Below, one piece after another: positions 45,630-57,338 of a stretch of 64,000 bases of DNA. This stretch comes from Streptomyces ferrugineus (GTDB lineage Bacteria > Actinomycetota > Actinomycetes > Streptomycetales > Streptomycetaceae). The stretch spans positions 2,666,001 through 2,730,000 of the forward strand of contig NZ_CP063373.1 of assembly GCF_015160855.1 (NCBI RefSeq). The letters run 5' to 3'. Under the pieces are notes generated by a model. That model ran no database searches. It saw only the letters and a list, made by a program, of their open reading frames with translations, and had not been told where the DNA came from. Position 1 is the stretch's first letter, and every line of letters starts with the position of its first letter. The position numbers were made by a program, and so were the translations under genes.

Positions 45630-47744
45630 ATGGCCGACCCCTCCAGCTACCGCCCCAAGCCGGGACAGATCCCGGACTCTCCCGGGGTGTACAGGTTCCG
45701 TGACGAGCACCGCCGGGTGATCTACGTCGGGAAGGCGAAGAGTCTGCGCCAGCGCCTGGCGAACTACTTCCAGGACCTGGCGGGCCTCCACCCCCGCACC
45801 CGCACGATGGTGACCACGGCCGCGTCCGTGGAGTGGACGGTGGTGTCCACGGAGGTCGAGGCCCTTCAGCTGGAGTACTCCTGGATCAAGGAGTACGACC
45901 CCCGGTTCAACGTCAAGTACCGCGACGACAAGAGCTACCCGTATCTCGCGGTGACGATGAACGAGGAGTTCCCGCGTGTGCAGGTGATGCGCGGTCACAA
46001 GAAGAAGGGCGTCAGGTATTTCGGGCCGTACGCGCACGCGTGGGCGATCCGGGACACCGTCGACCTCCTCCTGCGGGTCTTCCCGGTCCGCACCTGCTCG
46101 GCCGGCGTGTTCAAGAACGCCGCCCGCACCGGCCGCCCCTGTCTGCTCGGCTACATCGGCAAGTGCTCCGCCCCCTGTGTGGGCCGTGTCTCCGCCGAGG
46201 ACCACCGTGAACTGGCCGAGGAGTTCTGCGACTTCATGACCGGCCGCACGGGCACCTATCTGCGCCGCCTGGAAAAGCAGATGGTGGAGGCGGCCGACGA
46301 GATGGAGTACGAGCGGGCCGCCCGCCTGCGCGACGACATCGAGGCCCTGAAGAAGGCCATGGAGAAGAACGCGGTCGTGCTCGCCGACGCGACCGACGCC
46401 GACCTCATCGCCGTCGCCGAGGACGAGCTGGAGGCGGCCGTGCAGATCTTCCACGTCCGCGGCGGACGCGTGCGCGGCCAGCGCGGCTGGGTCACCGACA
46501 AGGTCGAGGAGATCACCACCGGCGCCCTCGTCGAGCACGCCCTGCAGCAGCTCTACGGCGAGGAGAGCGGCGACGCGGTGCCCAAGGAGGTCCTCGTCCC
46601 GGCCCTGCCCGACCCGCTGGAGCCCGTCCAGGAGTGGCTGTCGGGCCGGCGCGGCTCCCACGTCTCGCTGCGCATTCCCCAGCGCGGCGACAAGCGCGCC
46701 CTCATGGAGACCGTCGAGCGCAACGCCCAGCAGGCGCTCGTCCTGCACAAGACCAAGCGCGCCTCCGACCTCACCACGCGCTCGCGGGCGCTGGAGGAGA
46801 TCGCCGACGCCCTCGACCTGGACAGCGCCCCGCTCAGGATCGAGTGCTACGACATCTCGCATCTGCAGGGCGACGACGTGGTGGCCTCCATGGTCGTCTT
46901 CGAGGACGGCCTGGCCCGCAAGAGCGAGTACCGCCGCTTCCAGATCAAGGGCTTCGAGGGCCAGGACGACGTCCGCTCCATGCACGAGGTGATCACCCGC
47001 CGCTTCAAGCGCTACCTCGCCGAGAAGGAGCGCACGGGCGAGTGGGCCGACGGCGAGAACACCCTCGCCGACACGTCGTCCGACACCCCCGCCGACGGCT
47101 CGTCCGCCCCCCTCACCACGACGTCCCCCGACGCCCTCGGCAACGGCCTCAAGGACGACGAAGGCCGCCCCAAGAGGTTCGCCTACCCACCCCAGCTCGT
47201 GGTCGTCGACGGCGGGCAGCCGCAGGTCGCGGCCGCCCAGCGGGCCCTGGACGAGCTCGGCATCGACGATGTCGCCGTGTGCGGCCTCGCCAAGCGCCTG
47301 GAGGAGGTCTGGCTGCCCGGCGACGACGATCCGGTCGTCCTGCCCCGCACCAGCGAGGGTCTCTACCTGCTGCAGCGCGTCCGCGACGAGGCGCACCGTT
47401 TCGCGATCACCTATCAGCGCACGAAGCGGGGCAAGCGGTTCCGGGCCAGCCCGCTGGACGACGTGCCGGGGCTCGGGGACACCCGCAAGCAGGCGCTGCT
47501 GAAGCATTTCGGTTCGTTGAGGAAACTTCGATCCGCCACCATCGACCAGATCTGCGAGGTGCCCGGCATAGGCCGCAAGACGGCCGAGACGATCGCCGTG
47601 GCCCTCGCCCGGGCGGCACCGGCCACACCCGCCGTGAACACGGCGACTGGAGAGATCATGGAGGAGGAACCCTCCACCATGGGTTCCAACGGGGAGCCCG
47701 TGCGGACGGGCACCCCGGACGAGCGACGGGGGCAGGAGACATGA
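45630..47744 (+). CDS. uvrC: UvrABC system protein C
   Basis: A 704-residue dual-incision nuclease. The GIY-YIG domain shows [20 protein letters not shown], the UVR motif is [20 protein letters not shown], the RNase H-like C-terminal nuclease has [20 protein letters not shown] and [16 protein letters not shown], and a helix-hairpin-helix pair closes the protein ([20 protein letters not shown]). It nicks DNA on both sides of a UvrB-bound lesion. A Ser/Thr/Asp-rich insert of about 45 residues ([18 protein letters not shown]) interrupts the RNase H-like domain before QLVVVDGG. The stop overlaps the rapZ start (ATGA). Confidence 0.97.
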   Translation: MADPSSYRPKPGQIPDSPGVYRFRDEHRRVIYVGKAKSLRQRLANYFQDLAGLHPRTRTMVTTAASVEWTVVSTEVEALQLEYSWIKEYDPRFNVKYRDDKSYPYLAVTMNEEFPRVQVMRGHKKKGVRYFGPYAHAWAIRDTVDLLLRVFPVRTCSAGVFKNAARTGRPCLLGYIGKCSAPCVGRVSAEDHRELAEEFCDFMTGRTGTYLRRLEKQMVEAADEMEYERAARLRDDIEALKKAMEKNAVVLADATDADLIAVAEDELEAAVQIFHVRGGRVRGQRGWVTDKVEEITTGALVEHALQQLYGEESGDAVPKEVLVPALPDPLEPVQEWLSGRRGSHVSLRIPQRGDKRALMETVERNAQQALVLHKTKRASDLTTRSRALEEIADALDLDSAPLRIECYDISHLQGDDVVASMVVFEDGLARKSEYRRFQIKGFEGQDDVRSMHEVITRRFKRYLAEKERTGEWADGENTLADTSSDTPADGSSAPLTTTSPDALGNGLKDDEGRPKRFAYPPQLVVVDGGQPQVAAAQRALDELGIDDVAVCGLAKRLEEVWLPGDDDPVVLPRTSEGLYLLQRVRDEAHRFAITYQRTKRGKRFRASPLDDVPGLGDTRKQALLKHFGSLRKLRSATIDQICEVPGIGRKTAETIAVALARAAPATPAVNTATGEIMEEEPSTMGSNGEPVRTGTPDERRGQET

Positions 47745-48700
47745 ATGTGAACAAGCACGACGGGCAACAAGGCCAAGGCGGAGACGGAGCACAGGTGAGT
47801 ACGGGCACGAACGGCGATACGGCCGGACTTCCCGACGCGGCCATCCCCGAACTGGTGATCATCTCCGGTATGTCCGGGGCGGGCCGCTCCACGGCGGCCA
47901 AGTGTCTGGAGGACCTCGGCTGGTTCGTCGTCGACAACCTGCCGCCCGCGCTGATCCCCACCATGGTGGAGCTCGGCGCCCGCTCCCAGGGCAACGTGGC
48001 GCGGATCGCGGTGGTCGTCGACGTCCGCGGCCGCCGCTTCTTCGACAACCTCCGCGAGTCCCTCTCCGACCTCGACACCCGGGGCGTGACCCGCCGGATC
48101 GTCTTCCTGGAGTCCTCCGACGACGCCCTGGTGCGCCGCTTCGAGTCAGTGCGCCGCCCGCACCCGCTCCAGGGCGACGGCCGGATCGTCGACGGCATCG
48201 CCGCGGAGCGCGAGCTGCTGCGCGAGCTGCGCGGCGACGCCGACCTGGTGATCGACACCTCCAGTCTCAACGTGCACGAGCTGCGGGCCAAGATGGACGC
48301 CCAGTTCGCCGGCGAGGAGGAGCCCGAGCTGCGGGCCACGGTGATGTCGTTCGGCTTCAAGTACGGCCTCCCGGTCGACGCCGACCTGGTCGTGGACATG
48401 CGGTTCCTGCCCAACCCGCACTGGGTCCCGGAGCTGCGCCCCTACACCGGCCTCAACGAGGAGGTGTCGGCGTACGTCTTCAACCAGCCCGGTGCGAAGG
48501 AGTTCATCGACCGCTACTCCGAGCTGCTCCAGCTGATCGCGGCCGGATACCGTCGGGAGGGCAAGCGGTACGTGACGATCGCGGTCGGCTGCACCGGCGG
48601 CAAGCACCGCTCGGTCGCCACCTCCGAGAAGCTCGCGGCGCGCCTTGCCTCCCAGGGCGTGGAGACGGTGGTCGTGCACCGGGACATGGGACGCGAATGA
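47741..48700 (+). CDS. rapZ: RapZ/YvcJ-family RNase adapter, P-loop protein
   Basis: A 319-residue protein of the RapZ (YvcJ) family. The P-loop reads [13 protein letters not shown], with arginine where Walker A normally has lysine. [33 protein letters not shown] and [20 protein letters not shown] mark the C-terminal sugar-phosphate/RNA-binding part. In E. coli RapZ controls GlmZ decay and glucosamine-6-phosphate synthase; B. subtilis YvcJ binds nucleotides. The role in Streptomyces is not settled. The ATG at 47741 overlaps the uvrC stop; GTG codons at 47747 or 47795 are in frame and have better-spaced ribosome sites, so the exact start is uncertain. Confidence 0.92.
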   Translation: MNVNKHDGQQGQGGDGAQVSTGTNGDTAGLPDAAIPELVIISGMSGAGRSTAAKCLEDLGWFVVDNLPPALIPTMVELGARSQGNVARIAVVVDVRGRRFFDNLRESLSDLDTRGVTRRIVFLESSDDALVRRFESVRRPHPLQGDGRIVDGIAAERELLRELRGDADLVIDTSSLNVHELRAKMDAQFAGEEEPELRATVMSFGFKYGLPVDADLVVDMRFLPNPHWVPELRPYTGLNEEVSAYVFNQPGAKEFIDRYSELLQLIAAGYRREGKRYVTIAVGCTGGKHRSVATSEKLAARLASQGVETVVVHRDMGRE

Positions 48701-49764
48701 CAGGACGTACTCCCCGGCTGGGCAGGCTGCGCCGCGCGATGCCCGAGTCGCGCGCCGGCCGGCCCGCCGAGGCCCGCGGTGCCAGGCCACGCCGTCGGGG
48801 CGCCCAGCCCAAGGTCGTCGCGCTCGGCGGCGGCATGGGCCTGTCCGCCTCGCTCGCCGCGCTGCGCCGGATCACCGGTGACCTCACCGCCGTCGTCACC
48901 GTGGCCGACGACGGCGGCTCCAGCGGGCGCCTGCGCGACGAGCTGGGCGTGCTGCCGCCCGGTGATCTGCGCAAGGCGCTGGCCGCGCTGTGCGGCGACG
49001 ACGACTGGGGCCAGACCTGGGCCCGGGTCATCCAGCACCGCTTCCACTCCCAGGGCGATCTGCACGACCACGCGGTCGGCAATCTGCTGATCGTCGCCCT
49101 GTGGGAGCAGCTCGGCGACCATGTCCAGGCCCTCGACCTGGTCGGCAAGCTGCTCGGCGCGCACGGGCGGGTGCTGCCCATGTCCGCCGTGCCGCTGGAG
49201 CTCCAGGCCCTGGTCAAGGGACACGACCCGGACCGGCCCGAGGACGTCGACACCGTCCGCGGCCAGGCCAACGTCGCCCTCACCCCCGGTGAGGTGCAGT
49301 CGGTGCACGTCGTGCCGCACGACCCGCCCGCCGTCCCGGAGGCCGTCGCCGCCGTCCGGGACGCCGACTGGGTGGTGCTCGGCCCCGGATCCTGGTTCTC
49401 CTCGGTCATCCCGCACCTGCTCGTGCCGGAACTGCTGGACGCGCTCACCGAGACGAAGGCGCGCCGGGTACTCTCCCTGAACCTCGCGCCGCAGCCGGGA
49501 GAAACCGAGGGCTTCTCCCCGCAGCGTCATTTGGAGGTTTTGGGACGACACGCCCCTAAACTCGCCCTGGACGTGGTGCTGGCCGACGAGGCCGCCGTGC
49601 CCGATCGCGCAGTGCTCACCGAGGCCGCGAAGCGGCTCGGCGCCGCGGTCGAGCTGGCCCCGGTGGCCCGGACGGACGGGACGCCCCGGCACGACCCGGA
49701 GCTCCTCGCCGCCGCGTACGACCGTATTTTTCGGATGCATGGAAGGATCGGCCCATGGCGATGA
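48697..49764 (+). CDS. yvcK: YvcK/CofD-like protein
   Basis: A 355-residue gluconeogenesis-factor (YvcK, also called GlmR/CuvA) protein. Family motifs are [65 protein letters not shown] and [19 protein letters not shown]. Relatives bind UDP-GlcNAc and link carbon metabolism to cell-wall synthesis. About 38 extra N-terminal residues are arginine-rich ([19 protein letters not shown]). Its ATG overlaps the rapZ stop (ATGA), and its own 3' end overlaps whiA by 10 bases. Confidence 0.95.
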   Translation: MTGRTPRLGRLRRAMPESRAGRPAEARGARPRRRGAQPKVVALGGGMGLSASLAALRRITGDLTAVVTVADDGGSSGRLRDELGVLPPGDLRKALAALCGDDDWGQTWARVIQHRFHSQGDLHDHAVGNLLIVALWEQLGDHVQALDLVGKLLGAHGRVLPMSAVPLELQALVKGHDPDRPEDVDTVRGQANVALTPGEVQSVHVVPHDPPAVPEAVAAVRDADWVVLGPGSWFSSVIPHLLVPELLDALTETKARRVLSLNLAPQPGETEGFSPQRHLEVLGRHAPKLALDVVLADEAAVPDRAVLTEAAKRLGAAVELAPVARTDGTPRHDPELLAAAYDRIFRMHGRIGPWR

Positions 49765-50744
49765 CGCCAGCGGTGAAGGACGAGATCTCCCGGCTCCCCG
49801 TCACCCGGACCTGCTGCAGAAAGGCGGAGGTCTCCGCCATCCTGCGGTTCGCCGGCGGCCTTCACCTGGTCAGCGGGCGCATCGTGATCGAGGCGGAGCT
49901 GGACACCGCGATGGCGGCGCGCCGCCTCAAGCGGGACATCCTGGAGATCTTCGGCCACAGCTCCGAGCTGATCGTGATGGCGCCGGGCGGGCTGCGACGC
50001 GGTTCGCGCTACGTCGTCCGGGTGGTCGCGGGCGGTGACCAGCTGGCCCGGCAGACGGGCCTGGTCGACGGGCGGGGCCGCCCGATCCGCGGCCTGCCCC
50101 CGCAGGTGGTCTCGGGGGCCACCTGCGACGCCGAGGCGGCCTGGCGCGGCGCGTTCCTGGCGCACGGCTCGCTGACCGAGCCCGGCCGCTCCTCCTCCCT
50201 GGAGGTGACCTGCCCGGGTCCCGAGGCCGCGCTCGCCCTGGTCGGCGCCGCCCGCCGGCTGTCGATCGCCGCCAAGGCCCGCGAGGTGCGCGGCGTGGAC
50301 CGTGTGGTCGTCAGGGACGGCGACGCCATCGGAGCCCTGCTCACCCGCCTCGGCGCGCACGAGTCCGTGCTCGCCTGGGAGGAGCGCCGGATGCGCCGCG
50401 AGGTCCGCGCCACGGCCAACCGGCTCGCCAACTTCGACGACGCCAACCTCCGCCGCTCCGCGCGCGCCGCCGTCGCCGCCGGTGCCCGGGTCCAGCGCGC
50501 CCTGGAGATCCTCGGCGAGGAGGTCCCCGAGCACCTCGCGGCCGCCGGCCGGCTGCGCATGGAGCACAAGCAGGCCTCGCTGGAGGAGCTGGGCGCGCTC
50601 GCCGACCCGCCGCTGACCAAGGACGCCGTCGCCGGCCGTATCCGCCGCCTGCTGGCCATGGCCGACAAGCGGGCCCAGGACCTCGGCATCCCGGGCACGG
50701 AGGCCAACCTCTCCGAGGAGCTGGCGGACAACCTCGCGGGGTGA
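49755..50744 (+). CDS. whiA: Sporulation/cell-division regulator WhiA
   Basis: A 329-residue WhiA. The N-terminal part is the degenerate LAGLIDADG homing-endonuclease fold ([40 protein letters not shown]) and the C-terminal part is the helix-turn-helix ([39 protein letters not shown]). In Streptomyces it works with WhiB to switch aerial hyphae to sporulation septation. It starts inside the 3' end of yvcK; the short AT-rich stretch at 49723-49735 just before it could hold an internal promoter. A terminator follows at 50774. Confidence 0.98.
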   Translation: MAMTPAVKDEISRLPVTRTCCRKAEVSAILRFAGGLHLVSGRIVIEAELDTAMAARRLKRDILEIFGHSSELIVMAPGGLRRGSRYVVRVVAGGDQLARQTGLVDGRGRPIRGLPPQVVSGATCDAEAAWRGAFLAHGSLTEPGRSSSLEVTCPGPEAALALVGAARRLSIAAKAREVRGVDRVVVRDGDAIGALLTRLGAHESVLAWEERRMRREVRATANRLANFDDANLRRSARAAVAAGARVQRALEILGEEVPEHLAAAGRLRMEHKQASLEELGALADPPLTKDAVAGRIRRLLAMADKRAQDLGIPGTEANLSEELADNLAG

Positions 50745-50773
50745 CGTAGCGCGATGTGACACGTCGTCAACAG

Positions 50774-50810
50774 ACCGGTGCCGATGTCCACTTGGGGCAT
50801 CGGCGCCGGT
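50774..50810 (+). terminator. whiA terminator
   Basis: Bases 50774-50786 pair with 50798-50810 (13 bp, one G-U type pair) around an 11-base loop, followed by ATTTGT. Confidence 0.82.
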
Positions 50811-50905
50811 ATTTGTCGGCCTTTACCGCGCTCTTGACGGAACCGTGAAGTGGCATGAGCCTGGCAGTCATTCGTCGCTGTGACGAACCACTGCTAGGGG
50901 GGTTC

Positions 50906-53860
50906 ATGAGACCCAGAGCGAGATCGATCCTCGCTGCCGGTGCGCTCCTGATAGGCGGAGCGAGTATCGCACCCATAGCCCAGGCACAACCGGGAAGTTC
51001 ACAAGACACCGACCCGAGCGAAGTCAAGGTCTTCCGCGCCGAAGTCACCCGGAAGCAGATACCCCTGCTGCTGGCGGCCGGCCAGGACGGCCACGAACTC
51101 AGTGAGCGGGCGCCCGCGAAGGGCACGGCCACCGTCGAGGTCTATCTCACCGACGACCAGGCCGGGAAGCTGGAGAAACAGGGCGTCGAACTCACCGAGC
51201 ACGATCTGTCCGCCAGGTCCGAGGCGCGTACCGAGCAGGCCGCCGAGGGGGTGTACCGCCCGTACGGCGGAAGCGGGGGCCTCAAGGAGGAGATCGTCCG
51301 GACCGGGCAGAAGAACCCCGGCCTCACCAAGGTCGTCTCCATCGGCAAGACGATCAACGGCCAGGACATCCTCGCACTCAAGCTCACCAAGAACGCCAAG
51401 AGGACCAAGGACGGCGCCAAGCCCTCCGTCCTCTACCTCTCCAACCAGCACGCGCGCGAGTGGATCACGCCGGAGATGACCCGACGTCTGATGCACTACT
51501 ACCTGGACAACTACAAGAAGGACAAGCGGGTCAGGAAGATCGTCGACTCGACCGAGCTGTGGTTCGTCCTCTCGGCCAACCCCGACGGCTACGACTACAC
51601 CCACCAGGACTCCAGCACCCGCCTGTGGCGCAAGAACCTGCGGGACATCAACGGCGACGGCACCATCAGCACCGGCGACGGCGTCGACCTCAACCGCAAC
51701 TTCGCCTACAAGTGGGGCTACGACGACGAGGGTTCGTCCCCGAACCCCACCAGCGAGACCTACCGAGGCGCGTCCCCGGCCTCCGAGCCCGAGACCAAGG
51801 CACTGGACGCCTTCCAGCGCCGTATCGACTTCGACTACGGCATCAACTACCACTCCGCGGCCGAACTCATCCTCTACGGCGTCGGCTGGCAGGTGGCCAC
51901 CGACAGCCCGGACGACGTCCTCTACAAGGCGCTCGCCGGCACGCCGGACAACCCCGCGGTCCCCGGCTACCACCCGCAGGTCTCCTCGGAGCTGTACACC
52001 ACCAACGGCGAGACCGACGGCCACGCGTCGAACGTCAACGGCACAGCGATGTTCACGCCCGAGATGTCGACCTGCCAGACCGCGTCCGGCATCGACCCGA
52101 ACGACCAGTGGAACGCGGCCGACTGCCAGTCGGTGTTCAACTTCCCGGACGACGAGAAGCTGATCCAGCAGGAGTTCGCCAAGAACGTCCCGTTCGCGCT
52201 CTCCGTGGCCGAGTCCGCCGCCCGCCCCGACCAGCCGTCGTCCTCGGTCGGTCTGAAGGCCGCCGACTTCACCCCGGCGCCGTTCACCACCTCGTACTCC
52301 CGCGGCGCCGACCAGGAGGTCTCCGTCGTCGTACGCAAGTCCGTGCGCGACAAGGAGCTGAAGTACCGCGTCAACGGCGGCCGCACGGAGGACATGCGGC
52401 TCAAGCGCTGGAAGGGCGGGGAGACGTACGGCGGTGAGGACAACCTCTACTTCGACGAGTACCGCGCCAAGGTGGCCGACGGCGACCCGGGCGACAAGGT
52501 CGAGGTGTGGTTCACCGGCGAGACCAGGAGCGGAAAGAAGGTCTCCAGCGAGCGCTTCACCTACACCGTGGCCGAACGGCCGCGCGGTGACGTCCTCGTG
52601 GTCGCCGAGGAAGGCGCCGCCGCCACGCACGCGCAGAAGTACGTCGACGCGCTCAAGGCCAACGGCCACCGGGCGGTCGTCTGGGACGTCGCCACACAGG
52701 GCGCGCCCGACGCGCTCGGCGTGCTGGGCCACTTCGACACCGTCGTCCACTACACCGGCGCGAACGTCCCCGGCAACGCCACCCAGCTCCACCTGCGCGC
52801 CTACCTCAACGAGGGCGGCAAGCTGCTGGAGGCGGGCGAGCAGGCCGGCGGCGCCGTGGACCTCGGTGGTGGCAACCTTTCGAACGACTTCAGCCAGTAC
52901 TACCTGGGCGCCTACTCCCGTATGGCACTCCCCGGGGCCACCGGATTCAACGGCTCCGGCAGGCTCGGCGGCTTCACCGGAGCGCTCGGCGACGCCACCG
53001 GCAACCCGCTCGACAAGGCCGGCAGTTACAGCGTCACCTCGGATGAGCTGCCCGTCGACGAGTACCCGCAGTTCGCCAGCGCGGGAGCGGGCCAGTTCGC
53101 CGGGACCGTCAACCCGTACGGGCCGTACGCGGGTTCCTACATGGCCGCCGCCGTCCACACCGACGACGCCTACAAGCGGCTCACCAGGACCGTCGACCTC
53201 ACCGGAGTGAGCGCCGCGGACAAGCCCACGCTGCGCACCCAGCTGATGTGGGACGTCGAGCCCGGCTACGACAACGTCCTGGTCGAGGCGCACACCACCG
53301 GCGCCGAGGACTGGACGACGCTCCCCGACACGGGCGGCGCCACCAGCGACACCGTGCCGGCGGACTGCGAGGCCGGGTTCTACGTGGACGAGCACCCGTG
53401 GCTGGCCCACTACCTGACCGTGTCCGGCAGCGGCTGCACCGCGAGCGGCAGCAGCGGCGACTGGCACGCGTTCACCGGCGCCTCCGGCGGCTGGAAGCAG
53501 GTCGAGTTCGACCTGAGCGCGTACGCCGGCAAGTCGGTCGAGCTCTCGATCAGCTACGTCAGCGACCCGGCCTTCGGCGGACACGGCGTCCTCGCCGACG
53601 ACGCCTCCCTGGTCGTCGGCGGCACGGCCACCGAGACCGAGGGCTTCGAGACCTCGCTCGGCGCCTGGAGCGTGACCGGACCGCCCGCGGGCAGCCCGGC
53701 CGCGCTCAAGGACTGGGCGCGCACCGGAGCCCTGTTCCAGACGTATGGAGCGGTCACCACGGACGACACCGTGCTGCTGGGCTTCGGCCTGGAGCACGTC
53801 ACCGCGGCGGCCGACCGCAAAGCGCTCATCGGAAGGGCCCTGGACTCACTTGACGACTGA
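50906..53860 (+). CDS. Secreted M14 zinc carboxypeptidase, multidomain
   Basis: A 984-residue exoprotein. A signal peptide covers residues 1-26 (ALLIGGASIAPIAQAQ). A propeptide-like region leads to the M14 domain (about 120-435). Zinc ligands His182 and Glu185 lie in SNQHAREWITPEM and His316 in INYHSAAELILYG. Catalytic Glu386 is in AMFTPEMSTCQ; substrate-binding GVDLNRNFAYKWG is also present. The remaining ~550 residues form several beta-rich domains, ending in ETEGFETSLGAWSVTGPP, reminiscent of immune-inhibitor-A-type C-termini. It removes C-terminal residues from extracellular peptides. The ATG at 50906 follows a G-rich ribosome site and begins the signal peptide; an ATG at 50855 is less likely. 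Confidence 0.93.
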   Translation: MRPRARSILAAGALLIGGASIAPIAQAQPGSSQDTDPSEVKVFRAEVTRKQIPLLLAAGQDGHELSERAPAKGTATVEVYLTDDQAGKLEKQGVELTEHDLSARSEARTEQAAEGVYRPYGGSGGLKEEIVRTGQKNPGLTKVVSIGKTINGQDILALKLTKNAKRTKDGAKPSVLYLSNQHAREWITPEMTRRLMHYYLDNYKKDKRVRKIVDSTELWFVLSANPDGYDYTHQDSSTRLWRKNLRDINGDGTISTGDGVDLNRNFAYKWGYDDEGSSPNPTSETYRGASPASEPETKALDAFQRRIDFDYGINYHSAAELILYGVGWQVATDSPDDVLYKALAGTPDNPAVPGYHPQVSSELYTTNGETDGHASNVNGTAMFTPEMSTCQTASGIDPNDQWNAADCQSVFNFPDDEKLIQQEFAKNVPFALSVAESAARPDQPSSSVGLKAADFTPAPFTTSYSRGADQEVSVVVRKSVRDKELKYRVNGGRTEDMRLKRWKGGETYGGEDNLYFDEYRAKVADGDPGDKVEVWFTGETRSGKKVSSERFTYTVAERPRGDVLVVAEEGAAATHAQKYVDALKANGHRAVVWDVATQGAPDALGVLGHFDTVVHYTGANVPGNATQLHLRAYLNEGGKLLEAGEQAGGAVDLGGGNLSNDFSQYYLGAYSRMALPGATGFNGSGRLGGFTGALGDATGNPLDKAGSYSVTSDELPVDEYPQFASAGAGQFAGTVNPYGPYAGSYMAAAVHTDDAYKRLTRTVDLTGVSAADKPTLRTQLMWDVEPGYDNVLVEAHTTGAEDWTTLPDTGGATSDTVPADCEAGFYVDEHPWLAHYLTVSGSGCTASGSSGDWHAFTGASGGWKQVEFDLSAYAGKSVELSISYVSDPAFGGHGVLADDASLVVGGTATETEGFETSLGAWSVTGPPAGSPAALKDWARTGALFQTYGAVTTDDTVLLGFGLEHVTAAADRKALIGRALDSLDD

Positions 53861-53922
53861 CACGCCGAGGTCAACCACGCACCACGCGAGGTGACCGGAA
53901 CGAGTGATCCGGCTTCCTGACG

Positions 53923-53960
53923 GGGCGGTCCGTACCCCTACTGGCGGGTACGGACCGCCC
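53923..53960 (+). terminator. Terminator after the M14 peptidase gene
   Basis: A 15-bp perfect stem (53923-53937 with 53946-53960) and an 8-base loop, 62 bases after the stop codon. Confidence 0.88.
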
Positions 53961-54010
53961 TGCCGTGTATGAGGCATCTGGATGTCACCAGGGCGGCCTC
54001 AGGGAGGTAG

Positions 54011-55096
<1,086 letters not shown>

Positions 55097-55121
55097 TATC
55101 CAGAGCAGGCACCTTGATGTG

Positions 55122-55167
55122 AGTCAGGGCTCGGGCGGCGCAGGGACGCGTCGCCCGAGCCCTGACT
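55122..55167 (+). terminator. Large stem-loop between gap and pgk
   Basis: Bases 55122-55137 pair perfectly with 55152-55167 (16 bp) around a 14-base loop. It would end most gap transcripts or act as a processing or stabilising element if gap and pgk are co-transcribed. Confidence 0.85.
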
Positions 55168-55239
55168 GGCGTGCAGATCCGACCTGTTGGATCACGAGCG
55201 TTTCCGAGCGATCACGAGCCCTTCTCAGGAGTCCCCTTC

Positions 55240-56451
55240 ATGAAGACGATCGACGAACTTCTCTCCGAAGGCGTCGCCGGCAAGCGGGTCTTCGTCCGCG
55301 CCGACCTGAACGTGCCGCTGGACGGCACCACCATCACCGACGACGGCCGTATCCGCGCCGTGCTGCCCACCGTCAAGGCGCTGGCCGAGGCGGGCGCCCG
55401 CGTGGTCGTCGCCTCGCACCTGGGCCGCCCCAAGGGCGCCCCGGACCCCGCCTTCTCCCTCGCTCCCGCCGCCGCGCGCCTCGGTGAACTCCTCGGCGCC
55501 GACGTGGCCTTCGCGACCGACACGGTCGGCGACTCCGCCCAGGCCGTCGTCGCGGGCCTCGCCGACGGCCGGGTCGCGGTCGTCGAGAACCTGCGCTTCA
55601 ACGCCGGCGAGACCAGCAAGGACGACGCCGAGCGCGGCGCCTTCGCCGACCGGCTCGCCGCCCTCGCCGACGTGTACGTCGGTGACGGCTTCGGCGCGGT
55701 GCACCGCAAGCACGCCTCGGTGTTCGACCTCCCGGCCAGGCTGCCGCACTACGCCGGCTACCTCATCGCGGGCGAGGTCGGCGTCCTGAAGAAGCTCACC
55801 GAGGACGTCAGGCGCCCGTACGTCGTCGCGCTCGGCGGCGCCAAGGTCTCCGACAAGCTCGCCGTCATCGACCAGCTCCTCGGCAAGGCCGACCGCCTGC
55901 TCATCGGCGGCGGCATGGCCTACACCTTCCTCAAGGCCAAGGGCTACGAGGTCGGCATCTCCCTCCTCCAGGAGGACCAGATCCCCGCGGTCACCGAGTA
56001 CATCGAGCGCGCGGAGAAGAGCGGCGTCGAGCTGGTCCTCCCTGTCGACGTCCTCGTCTCGACGGAGTTCCCGGACCTGAAGACCAAGGCCCCGGCCGAC
56101 TTCGAGAACGTCGACGCGGACAAGATTCCCGCGGACATGGAAGGCCTGGACATCGGCCCCAAGTCCCGCGAACTTTTCGCCTCCAAGATCACCGACGCCG
56201 AAACCGTCTTCTGGAACGGCCCCATGGGCGTCTTCGAGCACCCCGACTACGCCGGAGGCACGACCGCTCTCGCGCAGGCCCTGCTCGACAGCAAGGGCTT
56301 CACCGTGGTCGGCGGTGGCGATTCCGCCGCCGCCGTCCGCATCCTGGGCTTCGACGAGTCGAAGTTCGGCCACATCTCGACCGGTGGCGGCGCCTCCCTC
56401 GAGTATCTCGAGGGCAAGACGCTCCCCGGCCTCGCCGCACTGGAGGACTGA
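55240..56451 (+). CDS. pgk: Phosphoglycerate kinase
   Basis: A 403-residue PGK. It shows KRVFVRADLNVPLDGTTITD near the start, LASHLGRPKGAPD, the hinge and nucleotide-binding ALGGAKVSDKLAVIDQLLGK and LIGGGMAYTFLKAKG, and the C-terminal VVGGGDSAAAVRILGFDE with ISTGGGASLEYLEGK. It makes ATP and 3-phosphoglycerate. AGGAG lies 7 bases before the ATG at 55240. tpiA follows 6 bases after the stop, so pgk-tpiA form an operon. Confidence 0.98.
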   Translation: MKTIDELLSEGVAGKRVFVRADLNVPLDGTTITDDGRIRAVLPTVKALAEAGARVVVASHLGRPKGAPDPAFSLAPAAARLGELLGADVAFATDTVGDSAQAVVAGLADGRVAVVENLRFNAGETSKDDAERGAFADRLAALADVYVGDGFGAVHRKHASVFDLPARLPHYAGYLIAGEVGVLKKLTEDVRRPYVVALGGAKVSDKLAVIDQLLGKADRLLIGGGMAYTFLKAKGYEVGISLLQEDQIPAVTEYIERAEKSGVELVLPVDVLVSTEFPDLKTKAPADFENVDADKIPADMEGLDIGPKSRELFASKITDAETVFWNGPMGVFEHPDYAGGTTALAQALLDSKGFTVVGGGDSAAAVRILGFDESKFGHISTGGGASLEYLEGKTLPGLAALED

Positions 56452-56457
56452 CCCCTT

Positions 56458-57234
56458 ATGAGCACGCGCACGCCGCTGATGGCGGGCAACTGGAAGATGA
56501 ACCTCAACCACCTCGAGGCCATCGCCCACGTCCAGAAGCTCGCCTTCGCCCTGGCCGACAAGGACTACGAGGCCGTCGAGGTCGCCGTCCTGCCGCCCTT
56601 CACCGACCTGCGCTCCGTGCAGACCCTGGTCGACGGCGACAAGCTGAAGATCAGGTACGGCGCACAGGACATCTCGGCGCAGGATTCCGGCGCCTACACC
56701 GGCGAGATCTCCGGCCCGATGCTGGCCAAGCTGAAGTGCACGTACGTGGCCATCGGCCACTCCGAGCGCCGCCAGTACCACGCCGAGACCGACGAGATCG
56801 TCAACGCCAAGGTCAAGGCCGCCTACAAGCACGGCCTGACCCCGATCATGTGCGTCGGCGAGGAGCTGGACGTCCGTGAGGCCGGCAATGCCGTCCCGCA
56901 CACACTCGCCCAGGTCGAGGGCGGTCTGAAGGACCTCCCGGCCGAGCAGGCCGAGACCGTCGTGATCGCCTACGAGCCCGTCTGGGCCATCGGCACCGGC
57001 AAGGTCTGCGGCGCCGAGGACGCCCAGGAGGTCTGCGCCGCCATCCGCGGCAAGATCGCCGAGCTGTACTCGCAGGACGTGGCCGACAAGGTCCGCATCC
57101 AGTACGGCGGCTCCGTGAAGTCCGGCAACGTCGCCGAGATCATGGCGCAGGCCGATATCGACGGCGCCCTGGTCGGCGGTGCCTCGCTGGACGCCGACGA
57201 GTTCGTCAAGATCGTGCGCTTCCGCGACCAGTGA
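56458..57234 (+). CDS. tpiA: Triosephosphate isomerase
   Basis: A 258-residue TIM barrel. Substrate loop [17 protein letters not shown] with the catalytic lysine, electrophile histidine in [17 protein letters not shown], catalytic glutamate in [17 protein letters not shown] and phosphate loop [16 protein letters not shown] with [14 protein letters not shown]. It interconverts dihydroxyacetone phosphate and glyceraldehyde 3-phosphate. It follows pgk closely and ends before a strong stem-loop. Confidence 0.98.
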   Translation: MSTRTPLMAGNWKMNLNHLEAIAHVQKLAFALADKDYEAVEVAVLPPFTDLRSVQTLVDGDKLKIRYGAQDISAQDSGAYTGEISGPMLAKLKCTYVAIGHSERRQYHAETDEIVNAKVKAAYKHGLTPIMCVGEELDVREAGNAVPHTLAQVEGGLKDLPAEQAETVVIAYEPVWAIGTGKVCGAEDAQEVCAAIRGKIAELYSQDVADKVRIQYGGSVKSGNVAEIMAQADIDGALVGGASLDADEFVKIVRFRDQ

Positions 57235-57267
57235 GTATGCGGTAACGGCGATCCGTCGTACCCTTGC

Positions 57268-57303
57268 GGGGGCCGGAGGCTTTCACCAAGAGCCTCGGCC
57301 CCC
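57268..57303 (+). terminator. Stem-loop after tpiA
   Basis: GGGGGCC (57268-57274) and GAGGCT (57276-57281) pair with AGCCTC (57291-57296) and GGCCCCC (57297-57303), a 13-bp stem with one bulged base and a 9-base loop. It separates tpiA from secG. Confidence 0.85.
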
Positions 57304-57338
57304 GTCGTCTATCCAGATCCGAGGAAGTTGGTCCAGCC

